A DNA stretch of 64,000 nucleotides, from assembly GCF_028649595.1 (NCBI RefSeq), contig NZ_JAQSLK010000001.1, positions 248,001 through 312,000 on the forward strand, given 5' to 3'. Below the pieces are notes generated by a model. That model searched no databases, had not been told where the DNA came from, and saw only the letters and a program-made list of their open reading frames with translations. The translations under genes and the position numbers were made by a program. Each line of letters starts with the position of its first letter. Position 1 is the stretch's first letter. The DNA is from Campylobacter magnus (GTDB taxonomy: Bacteria; Campylobacterota; Campylobacteria; Campylobacterales; Campylobacteraceae). Shown here piece after piece: positions 57,425 to 64,000 of the stretch.

Positions 57425-58535
57425 ATCTATACTCCTCAGGTTTGTGTTTGCTATAAATTAGGCGTTTTGCCGCTCGTATGCTCTCAGCCGTGCCGATTAC
57501 AAGCAGACGAGAGCCAGTGCCAATTAGCGTATCGCCATTTGGCATAGGTAAGAATTTATTATTTTGGTCTCTAAGCCCTACTATATCAGTATTTACGATG
57601 GTTCGCAAATGTGTTTCTTTTATACGTTTAAAGCGCAGCCAGCTGTAATCAGGCACCTTAATCTCCTCAATATCAAGGGCTGTATTTTTATCATATACAA
57701 ACTTTTCAAGCATATTTTCCATATCAGGTCTAGCTGAAATCGCATTTAGGCGTTGGGCTACTAGCTTTGTGGCGCTTACGATGCTGTTTGCGCCTAGCTT
57801 GATGAGCTTTTCTGCCTCTCCATCGCTATTTGCGCTAGTCGTGATGAAATACGGCACCCTGCCAAGCTCTTTTTCAAAAAGCCTAGCAGATGTTACCATT
57901 GCGATATTATCTGCTATATTATCGCTTAGGCTGATTAAACCTTTTGCGCTTGAGAGATGGCTTTTTAGCATAGCTGTTTGCGTGTGAGGTTCTGCGATTA
58001 TGTAGTATGGATATTTGTGCTTTGCAGCTAACTCGCCAAGCTGTGGGTTAGCATCAACTACTACAAAAGGCACATGATTTTCTCTAAATTGCTTTGCTAA
58101 TTCTATTGTATAGACATTGTGATAGCAGATTATAAAGTGATTTTTAAGACTTGCGATTTTATAAAGCATACTTCGCTCCTCTAGAATTCTAGTTAAAGTG
58201 CCTTTTTTTAGCACCTCGATAACAAGACCCATAGAAAAGGTAAAAACCAAAAATCCAGTAAAAATGAAAAGAATAGTAAAAAGTCTGCCAAAGGTGGAGA
58301 TTTTGTTTACTTCAGTAAAACCAACCGTGGTAAAGGTCATACCTGCTTGATAAAGAGCATCAATAAGGGAGAAGTTATCAATAAGCATATAGCCTAATGT
58401 ACCTACAATGGTCATCAGGACTATAAAAATAAGCGGCAAGCGAAAAGGCTTTAGCTGCTCGTAAAGCTCACCGCTAAGGTCGTATTCAGGGCTGCTGATA
58501 TGCCATTTTAAAAATTTTGCAAGTTTTGCAAACAT
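57417..58535 (-). CDS. Two-helix potassium channel with RCK (TrkA-N and TrkA-C) domains
   Basis: 372 residues. Two membrane helices at about 35-55 and 85-110 flank the pore loop with the selectivity sequence FTTVGFTE (TVGF in place of TVGY). Next an RCK domain, HFIICYHNVYTIELAKQF and VVVDANPQLGE, and a C-terminal TrkA-C part (DTLIGTGSRLLVIG). The glycine-rich nucleotide loop GxGxxG is replaced by CYHNVY, so classical NAD(H) binding may be lost. The LTRILEE segment holds an in-frame half palindrome. Confidence 0.85.
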   Translation of the reverse strand: MFAKLAKFLKWHISSPEYDLSGELYEQLKPFRLPLIFIVLMTIVGTLGYMLIDNFSLIDALYQAGMTFTTVGFTEVNKISTFGRLFTILFIFTGFLVFTFSMGLVIEVLKKGTLTRILEERSMLYKIASLKNHFIICYHNVYTIELAKQFRENHVPFVVVDANPQLGELAAKHKYPYYIIAEPHTQTAMLKSHLSSAKGLISLSDNIADNIAMVTSARLFEKELGRVPYFITTSANSDGEAEKLIKLGANSIVSATKLVAQRLNAISARPDMENMLEKFVYDKNTALDIEEIKVPDYSWLRFKRIKETHLRTIVNTDIVGLRDQNNKFLPMPNGDTLIGTGSRLLVIGTAESIRAAKRLIYSKHKPEEYRYV

Positions 58536-58559
58536 ATCAGGCTCTTTGGGTGAAGATTG

Positions 58560-58757
58560 TTATTTCGCGTTTTGAAGCTTTTTCATAGTGCGAAGTGTGC
58601 TAGCAGCTACACGGATTCTTCTTGTAGTGCCATCTTCTAGTGTTACGCGAACTGAGCGTAGATTTGGCATAAAGCGACGTTTTGTGCGGTTGTTAGCGTG
58701 GCTTACATTATTTCCTACCATTGGGCCTTTGCCTGTGATTGCGCATACTTTTGACAT
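58560..58757 (-). CDS. rpmB: Ribosomal protein L28
   Basis: 65 residues. [28 protein letters not shown] is typical of bL28, followed by NLRSVRV and [14 protein letters not shown]. An own promoter lies upstream and an AAGGAT ribosome-binding site precedes the ATG. Confidence 0.96.
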   Translation of the reverse strand: MSKVCAITGKGPMVGNNVSHANNRTKRRFMPNLRSVRVTLEDGTTRRIRVAASTLRTMKKLQNAK

Positions 58758-58788
58758 CGTAAAATCCTTGAAATAAAATAAAGCTGTG

Positions 58789-58794
58789 ATTTTA
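58789..58794 (-). promoter_or_regulatory. Extended -10 of the rpmB promoter
   Basis: Minus-strand TTTTTAAGCAATTTTTGCTAAAATC, with TAAAAT at 58789-58794; 31 bases upstream of the start. Confidence 0.6.
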
Positions 58795-58866
58795 GCAAAA
58801 ATTGCTTAAAAATCGCTAAAAATCTAGGGAATTCTAGAATTTTTTATAAATTTAAATCTAGAATTT

Positions 58867-59649
58867 CTATATCAGCTTTGGGATATTAAAATAATGATCG
58901 ATTGCGCCGCAGCCCTGCCCTATTTGCTCGCTCCAGCCAATAGCTTTTGAGATAAAGTCTTTTGCGTGAGCTACTGAGCTTTTTAGCCCCAGCCCAGCAG
59001 CCAAAGCACAAGCAAGAGCCGCACTTAGCGTACATCCCGTGCCATGAGTGTTTTTTGTAGCAATTAGCTCGCCTTTAAACTCGCTAAAGCTCTGCCCATC
59101 CCACAAAATATCAGTAGCATTTAAATGACCACCTTTTACTAGCACAGCAGTCCCGCAACGCTCATATATAGCCTTTGCAGCGTCTTTTTGCGTAGCGATA
59201 TCTCGCACCTGAAATCCAGATAAAACACTAGCCTCAGCAGCATTTGGCGTAATAACACTACTTAGCTCAAAAAGCCCCCAAAGCGCAGCAATAGCGTCAT
59301 CTTCAAGTAGTTTTGCCCCACTTGTAGCTATCATAACTGTATCGCAAACTACATTTTTTGCATTATTTTCTAGCAGAGCCTTTCTCACCGCTTCTATGAT
59401 CCCAGCGTTAAAAAGCATGCCGATTTTAAGAGCGTCTGGGACAATATCATCAAAAACAGCCTTTATCTGCGCAAAAACAAAATCCCCACTTACAGCACTC
59501 ACAGCGCTTACGCCTTTTGTATTTTGCGCTGTTAGGGCTGTAATTGCGCTCATAGCATACATTTTGTGAGCTGTGATGGTCTTTATATCAGCTTGTACTC
59601 CAGCCCCACCACTGCTATCTGATCCTGCGATTGTAAGTATTTTTTTCAT
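58867..59649 (-). CDS. thiD: Hydroxymethylpyrimidine/phosphomethylpyrimidine kinase
   Basis: 260 residues, ribokinase fold, thiamine biosynthesis. ILTIAGSDSSGGAGVQADIKT at the start, the substrate region SAITALTAQNTKGVS, VITPNAAEASVL near 140, and the catalytic GTGCTLSAALA near 205. The start overlaps the metI stop by four bases. Confidence 0.95.
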   Translation of the reverse strand: MKKILTIAGSDSSGGAGVQADIKTITAHKMYAMSAITALTAQNTKGVSAVSAVSGDFVFAQIKAVFDDIVPDALKIGMLFNAGIIEAVRKALLENNAKNVVCDTVMIATSGAKLLEDDAIAALWGLFELSSVITPNAAEASVLSGFQVRDIATQKDAAKAIYERCGTAVLVKGGHLNATDILWDGQSFSEFKGELIATKNTHGTGCTLSAALACALAAGLGLKSSVAHAKDFISKAIGWSEQIGQGCGAIDHYFNIPKLI

Positions 59650-60287
59650 TTTTTTAGCCTTTTATAAGCAAAGTCGCCTAGCATCTGTATAAGCTGAACC
59701 ATGACAATGAGAATAATCACCGTATAAATCATAATATCAGGACGAAAACGCTGATAGCCATACCTAACCGCCACATCGCCAAGCCCGCCGCCGCCAACTG
59801 TGCCAGCCATAGCCGAAAAGCCGATGATGACGATGAGCGTAAGCGTAAGAGCGTTTATGATAGCAGGCAGGGCTTCTGGGATTAGCACACGAAAGACGAT
59901 TTGCGTCCTACTAGCCCCAAAGCTTCTGGCTGCTTCGATCACGCTTTTATCTACCTCTAGCATGGCTGCTTCAAGCAATCTTGCGATGAAGGGAGCTGAG
60001 CCTATGGTAAGTGGCACAATAGCAGCTGTGGTGCCTATGCTAGTGCCTACGATGAGCTTTGTTAGCGGAAAAAGCACTATCATAAGGATAATAAAAGGAA
60101 AAGAGCGAAAGGCATTTACAATAGCGCCAAGCACTCTGTAAAACTGCGGCATAGGCGCAAGCCCACCGCTTCTAGTAAGCACTAGCAAAATCGCTAGAGC
60201 CATACCAAAAATAAGTGCCAAAAAAGTAGAAAGCAAACTCATATAAAGCGTTTCTAAAGTAGCCTTTATTAGCAAATCTCTTATCAT
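59646..60287 (-). CDS. metI: D-methionine ABC transporter permease MetI
   Basis: 213 residues with five membrane helices. The EAA coupling loop is EAARSFGASRTQIVFRVLIPEALPAI near residue 120. The ATPase gene metN lies 2 kb away at 62373 rather than next to it, and no metQ lipoprotein gene is seen. The start directly follows the stop of a broken small gene. Confidence 0.92.
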   Translation of the reverse strand: MIRDLLIKATLETLYMSLLSTFLALIFGMALAILLVLTRSGGLAPMPQFYRVLGAIVNAFRSFPFIILMIVLFPLTKLIVGTSIGTTAAIVPLTIGSAPFIARLLEAAMLEVDKSVIEAARSFGASRTQIVFRVLIPEALPAIINALTLTLIVIIGFSAMAGTVGGGGLGDVAVRYGYQRFRPDIMIYTVIILIVMVQLIQMLGDFAYKRLKK

Positions 60288-60456
60288 TTATTTTCCTATT
60301 TTCTTTTCTTTTATGTATTCTTTGATTTCTTCATCATCTAAAATTTTATCAAACTACGCCTTATAAGCTCGTATTTAAACGCATTATAGCTTGTTTTTTA
60401 TTTTCAAGCACTATTTTTGTGGCTTCAAAGCTCAGATCTCTGCTAGATTTGCTCAC
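60288..60456 (-). pseudogene. Broken small gene between the MBL/cytochrome gene and metI
   Basis: A GTG at 60456 overlaps the stop of the gene before it by four bases (GTGA) and starts MSKSSRDLSFEATKIVLENK, then KQAIMRLNTSL and TAA. After a shift of one base the reading frame continues with KA, an in-frame TAG, and FDKILDDEEIKEYIKEKKIGK, ending with TAA just before the metI ATG. The whole is about 55 codons with one frameshift and one nonsense codon. The family is not recognised; its coupled start and matching end argue for a former gene. Confidence 0.5.
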
Positions 60457-61655
60457 TTTTGCACCTTTGGAGCGCTAGATTTTTGGCTAGATTTGCCTGC
60501 TGCTTCTTTGTTAGCTTCCTCGCTTTTAGCTAGTCTTGGGCAAATACTTTTGATATAGAGCTCAGTATCTAAAAAATCTTGCCTGCTTAGGGTTTTGATT
60601 TTTTCTTGCATTATTTCTGTCATATTGTAGCGGTTGCGAGTACCTTTTTTGTAGTGCCAAGCATAATCAGCAATAGTATCTACATCACATAGATTTGGCA
60701 CGACGCCTGCGTATTTGACATCAGCCTTTGAGCCGTGGCAGGCAGCGCAGATATTGTTATATAGCTCTTTGCCGTTACTTAGCCCTACTTCATTTGAGTG
60801 TGCTTTCAAAAGCCCTATATACTCTGATTGTATCAAGTTAGCCATGATTTTTGCTGAGTTTTCATCAAATTTCACTCTTTTTGAATACGGCATATGAGTG
60901 CCGATAAAATTAGTTTTATGCGCTTTTAGAGCGTTTATTACTTTCTTGCGGGCTTCGATTGCATCTGCTTTATTGTGATCCCAGACAACGGCAACTACTG
61001 GCGCTGCTGCTTGAAGCTCATAAGCGTGAAAAATATCAGCCACGAACAAAAACTTCGCACTAGCAAAAAGCTCAGCCTCGTTAGTCCCACTAGCACCAAA
61101 GGCTATCACGCTATGACCTGGAGTGTGTCCATAAGCTGCGATAGCATAAATCCCAGAGCCATTTATAAGCTCAGTATTTGGCGCAAAGGTTTTGATATTT
61201 AGCCCCTCTGTGCTACTTTTTTCTTCCCAAAAGCTAAGTTCTTTTTCATTTACTAGGATTTGCGCGTTTGGTAGGGCTTTTACTCCGCCGATGTGATCTT
61301 GGTGAGCGTGCGTGATGATGACATGGGTGATTTGCTCTGGTGTTAGTGCTCTTGCGTTTAGGGCTGTTTTTAGCTCATCTATTGTCTTTTCATAGCCAGT
61401 ATCGATAAGTGCTACAAAGTCCTTGCCGCTAGCTAAGATGATATTGTGCTCGTTGATTGCCTCTTTTTGGCCATATAAAGTGAGTGCGGCTAGCTCGTTT
61501 GGCGTGCTTTGGGGGATTATATTTTTTAAATTTACTTTATTTTGTTTCAGGCTTATAATGTCGATTTTTACAGGGTTTGTGGCATTTAGCTCAAAGCTCT
61601 CATCACCAAAAAGCACTGAGATTAACAAGGCAGCGCAAAAAAATAGTTTTTTCAT
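60453..61655 (-). CDS. Exported metallo-beta-lactamase-fold hydrolase fused to a cytochrome c domain
   Basis: 400 residues. Signal peptide (MKKLFFCAALLISVLFG). The MBL fold has VIITHAHQDHIGGVKAL (HxHxDH, near residue 115), VALIDTGYEK, and a late His in AYGHTPGHS near 175 and IGTHMPYS near 255. From about 295 a c-type cytochrome domain: haem site CAACHG near residue 303, NLCDVDT, and a possible axial Met in RYNMTEIMQ near 343. The C-terminal tail is Ser/Lys-rich. The MBL part may act on a small-molecule substrate with the haem carrying electrons, but no substrate is known. Confidence 0.8.
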   Translation of the reverse strand: MKKLFFCAALLISVLFGDESFELNATNPVKIDIISLKQNKVNLKNIIPQSTPNELAALTLYGQKEAINEHNIILASGKDFVALIDTGYEKTIDELKTALNARALTPEQITHVIITHAHQDHIGGVKALPNAQILVNEKELSFWEEKSSTEGLNIKTFAPNTELINGSGIYAIAAYGHTPGHSVIAFGASGTNEAELFASAKFLFVADIFHAYELQAAAPVVAVVWDHNKADAIEARKKVINALKAHKTNFIGTHMPYSKRVKFDENSAKIMANLIQSEYIGLLKAHSNEVGLSNGKELYNNICAACHGSKADVKYAGVVPNLCDVDTIADYAWHYKKGTRNRYNMTEIMQEKIKTLSRQDFLDTELYIKSICPRLAKSEEANKEAAGKSSQKSSAPKVQK

Positions 61656-61734
61656 TTTTCATCCTTTTTTGTAAAAATTTTAGAATTCTTGCAAGATTTT
61701 AAAACAAATTTTTAAATAAAAGTCTTTTTGCTGA

Positions 61735-61873
61735 AAATCTAGAATTCCTAAAATAAAGAATTCTAGAATTCCTAAGAAATTTTGCTAGGAATTCTAGATT
61801 TTGGAATTCTAGAATTCTTACGAAATTTGTATTAGTAATTCTAGATTTTAGGAATTCTAGAATTCCTAGGAAT
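61735..61873. repeat. Palindrome array between the helical protein gene and the MBL/cytochrome gene
   Basis: Seven copies or halves, several linked by AAATTTTGCTAG or AAATTTGTATTAGTA spacers. No gene seen. Confidence 0.75.
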
Positions 61874-62338
61874 TCACAGCAAAGATTTTAGCAACTCATC
61901 TTGCTTGTTCTCCGCTTTGTTTTGCGTAGCGTTTTTAGTATCCAAAAAAGCAAAAGCTCTCATCACATCCACCTTTGCGCTAGGGCTTTTTTGCACCTGC
62001 TTTTCATCTTCTAGTTCTTTTGCTGCTTGCATTTGTTCTAAAAGCTGCTTTTTATATGCTTCTAGCATTTCTTCTATGCTAGCAATTGTCCTAGCTTTTT
62101 CATCGCCACTTAGTTTAGCCACTTCAAAAATCTGGACAAGCTCGGCTCTTTTTTCTTCTATTTTTTCTTTTATTTTATCCATATTTAGCTTAAAGGCAAG
62201 GCGCAAGGGACCTAGTTCTTCAAGGTCTTTTTTAAACTGCTCTACTTTGGCTAGGGTTTTACTAAACTCGCTATTTTTGCCACTTATTTTTTGCTCACTG
62301 CTAGTAAGCAGCATAGTATTTTGCCCTATTTTTATCAT
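61874..62338 (-). CDS. Cytoplasmic coiled-coil protein, function unknown
   Basis: 154 residues, mainly charged heptad-like helices (residues 25-65 and 75-115), no Cys, with a Lys/Asn/Gln-rich tail. It starts MIKIGQNTMLLTSS. No signal peptide or membrane segment. It is placed between metN and the MBL/cytochrome gene, on the same strand. A similar arrangement is not known to me, so no function is proposed. Confidence 0.6.
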   Translation of the reverse strand: MIKIGQNTMLLTSSEQKISGKNSEFSKTLAKVEQFKKDLEELGPLRLAFKLNMDKIKEKIEEKRAELVQIFEVAKLSGDEKARTIASIEEMLEAYKKQLLEQMQAAKELEDEKQVQKSPSAKVDVMRAFAFLDTKNATQNKAENKQDELLKSLL

Positions 62339-62372
62339 TTTAGCCCCTTTTTAGGGCTTTTTCAAGCAAATT

Positions 62373-63332
62373 TTATTCCTTTATTAGCTCGGCTATCACG
62401 CCATGAGATTTAGCAAAGTCTAGCACGCTTTTTGCGTCATTTTCTTTTAGGCAGATGATTAGCGAGCCTAGCACATGCTCGCCAAGCCTCTCTAACCTGC
62501 CCCACACTATGCTAAACTCTATATCTAAGTGCCTTGCCATATCAGCAATAAATCCTTTTGAAGCTACATTTTCTGGGAAGCTTAAGCGGATATTTATCCC
62601 ATCGCCAAGCACCTCTGCCTCGCCCAAAAAACCTCTCATCACTTCACTAGGACACAAAAACAGCTCTTCAATGCTGCCTTGTTCTACGATTTTGCCACCA
62701 TCCATGAGCACAGCACGGCTTGCGGTGCTTTTTATTGCGTCCATTTCGTGCGTTACAAGCACTATTGTGATGCCTAGTTCACGGTTTATACGCTTTAAAA
62801 GCTCTAAAATCTGCCTAGTCGTATTTGGATCAAGCGCACTTGTAGCCTCATCACTTAGCAGTATTTTTGGACTTAGCGCAAGGGCTCTAGCTATTGCTAT
62901 GCGCTGTTTTTGTCCACCGCTTAGCTGGTTTGGGAAAGAACTTGCCTTATCTCTTAGCCCCACAAGCTCCAAAAGCTCATAAACACGAGCTTTAATAGCA
63001 TTTTCATCATAGCCCCACACACGAAGTGGCAAGGCGATATTTTCAAAGGCGTTTTTTTGCGCTAGCAAGGCAAAATGCTGAAAAATCATACCTATATCAC
63101 GGCGCAGTTCTTTTAGCTCACGCTCTTTAAGCTCTTTTATCTCTTTACCAAAGACTTTTAAAAAGCCACCTTGATAGCTCTCAAGCCCATTTATACAGCG
63201 CAAAAGCGTGCTTTTGCCAGCCCCGCTATGACCCAAAAAGGCAAAAATTTCACCTTTTTTGATATGAGCCGAAATTCCGTGTAAGACCTCGTGCTTGCCA
63301 TAACTTTTGCTTAAGTTTTCTATTTTTATCAC
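62373..63332 (-). CDS. metN: D-methionine ABC transporter ATP-binding protein MetN
   Basis: 319 residues. Walker A GHSGAGKSTLLRC near residue 38, ABC signature LSGGQKQRIAIARAL near 140, Walker B KILLSDEATSALD. The C-terminal NIL domain (about 240-319), which senses methionine in E. coli MetN, is present: LSFPENVASKGFIADMA and IICLKENDAKSVLDFA. Its start directly abuts the stop of the nuclease gene. Confidence 0.94.
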   Translation of the reverse strand: MIKIENLSKSYGKHEVLHGISAHIKKGEIFAFLGHSGAGKSTLLRCINGLESYQGGFLKVFGKEIKELKERELKELRRDIGMIFQHFALLAQKNAFENIALPLRVWGYDENAIKARVYELLELVGLRDKASSFPNQLSGGQKQRIAIARALALSPKILLSDEATSALDPNTTRQILELLKRINRELGITIVLVTHEMDAIKSTASRAVLMDGGKIVEQGSIEELFLCPSEVMRGFLGEAEVLGDGINIRLSFPENVASKGFIADMARHLDIEFSIVWGRLERLGEHVLGSLIICLKENDAKSVLDFAKSHGVIAELIKE

Positions 63333-64000
63333 TTAAAAACCTTTAATCCAAGCTTTAAAAGCTCTTTTTTGTAAAAAATCTTCTAAATTTTTTATATTTT
63401 TATCATCGATTTCAATGAGATTTAGGGCGTGTTTTTTGTAAAGTGCGATTTTTTCTTTTTTGCGTTTTTCGTATTTTTTACGCTCGGCTTCGTCGCTTTG
63501 AACTCCCCAGTACTCGATATATGCCGAGCATGCTGGCACATAAAAATCACACCTTGCCTCAGTCTCTATTGGCAAGCGTTTTTCATAGGCAAAGCAGATC
63601 TCTTCGCCGTAGAGATAATCAGCGATTATAACCTCGCTTTTTGAGCGTACTAAATGTCCGCTTTTTGTGCGAAATAGCTCTTTTTGTACTTCTACTTTGT
63701 TTTTTGGCTCGGCTTTGCTGGCTGTTTTTGTGGTAGTTTTGCTTTTTGACTCGGCTTTTTTTGTGCTAGTTTTTTGGGGGGTGCGGGGGGTATTTTTTTT
63801 CTCGTTTTGAGCTTTAGGAATTCCAGAATTCTTAGTGCTTTTTTGCTCGTTTTCATCCTTGGGAATTCTAGAATTTTTAGTAGTTTTTGGCTCATTTTGA
63901 GCCTTAGGAATTCTAGAATTCTTAGGACTTTTTAGCTCGGTTTTATCCTTAGGAATTCTAGAATTCTTAGGGCTTTTTGGCTCATTTTCATCCTTAGGAA
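63333..64000 (-). CDS. PD-(D/E)XK nuclease-like protein with a 15-residue palindrome-derived repeat (5' end outside window)
   Basis: An open frame of 222 codons enters from the right edge and has no stop until 63333. From the edge, a 15-residue unit such as NSRIPKDENEPKSPK repeats at exact 45-bp spacing (palindrome copies at 63817, 63862, 63907, 63952 and 63997). A Lys/Thr/Ser-rich linker follows, part of it from a second repeat family (TACCCCCCGCACCCCCC). The C-terminal domain at 63333-63660 has a PD-(D/E)XK-like pattern: RSKSEVIIADYL (Glu), EARCDFYVP (Asp), AYIEYWGV (Glu). Translating only from the TTG at 63575 would lose the first motif, so the long frame is right. Confidence 0.75.
   Translation of the reverse strand, partial: PKDENEPKSPKNSRIPKDKTELKSPKNSRIPKAQNEPKTTKNSRIPKDENEQKSTKNSGIPKAQNEKKNTPRTPQKTSTKKAESKSKTTTKTASKAEPKNKVEVQKELFRTKSGHLVRSKSEVIIADYLYGEEICFAYEKRLPIETEARCDFYVPACSAYIEYWGVQSDEAERKKYEKRKKEKIALYKKHALNLIEIDDKNIKNLEDFLQKRAFKAWIKGF
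63812..64000. repeat. Exact 45-bp tandem repeat inside the nuclease-like gene
   Basis: GGAATTCTAGAATTC (one copy with CCAGAATTC) starts at 63817, 63862, 63907, 63952 and 63997, each 45 bp apart. The array continues past the window edge. Confidence 0.92.

Noticed and set aside
63333-63575. Free-standing 80-residue gene starting at TTG 63575
   Set aside because: The frame continues upstream without a stop to the window edge and the upstream part supplies the first nuclease motif.
63692-63895. 67-codon minus-strand frame starting MSQKLLKILEFPRM
   Set aside because: It is the wrong frame of the repeat-rich nuclease gene; the frame that reaches the nuclease domain runs through the whole region without stops.

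Overview
The window looks like a chromosome segment of a Campylobacter species (Campylobacterota) other than C. jejuni. The gene content and two conserved gene orders point there: amidase - flavin oxidoreductase - tyrS - spoT - rpoZ - pyrH, and metG - small Cys-rich protein - fbp - mobB, both as in C. jejuni. MutS2 followed by a small membrane protein, a fused mnmC, and promoters built on an extended -10 (TGCTAAAAT or TGCTATAAT) agree with this. No tRNA or rRNA gene, CRISPR array, complete insertion sequence or prophage was seen.

Layout. 1-7200: membrane O-acyltransferase, mnmC, a CsgG-like lipoprotein, a small repeat-rich secreted protein, bioA. 7200-16260: amidase, flavin oxidoreductase, tyrS, spoT, rpoZ, pyrH, dapE and a LysE exporter, all on the minus strand with frequent overlaps. 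16450-24350: VapBC-type pair, an MmeI-like single-chain restriction-modification enzyme, an EAL protein, mutS2. 24600-34000: hemH, metG, fbp, mobB, then murJ and cysS on the plus strand. 34370-35260: an AT-rich accessory cassette inside a long repeat block. 35800-50200: argH, a CAP-domain protein, pckA, smpB, ispE, csrA, truB, a UvrD-type helicase, an SspB-like protein, pepF, sstT and a 2-oxoglutarate oxygenase. 50500-55900: a sulfur module (cysK, Rrf2 regulator, metY, cysE) plus an orphan response regulator. 56160-64000: argJ, a K+ channel, rpmB, thiD, metI, a metallo-beta-lactamase/cytochrome c fusion, metN and a truncated nuclease gene.

The most striking property is the intergenic DNA. Almost every gap is packed with the perfect palindrome GGAATTCTAGAATTCC and its halves, often in regular arrays (21, 33 or 45 bp units), mixed with other short repeat families. 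The palindrome has entered several genes, where it reads as the peptide NSRIP. The clearest case is the gene at the right edge, whose N-terminal part is a 15-residue repeat made from it. Each palindrome holds two GAATTC sites, and these fit RAATTY, the motif whose methylation marks DNA for natural transformation in C. jejuni. A role as an uptake or self-recognition sequence is therefore a testable idea.

A second apparently undescribed family is a set of about 130-bp structured elements (24615, 29362, 50373; a reduced copy near 34350). Each has compensatory changes in its stems and a shared TGCGAGACG, and each sits directly behind the stop codon of a minus-strand gene. Further oddities are a truB gene with no usable canonical start codon, an in-frame TGA followed by protein-like sequence in the accessory cassette, an 11-base C tract, a broken small gene in front of metI, and a metN/metI pair separated by unrelated genes.
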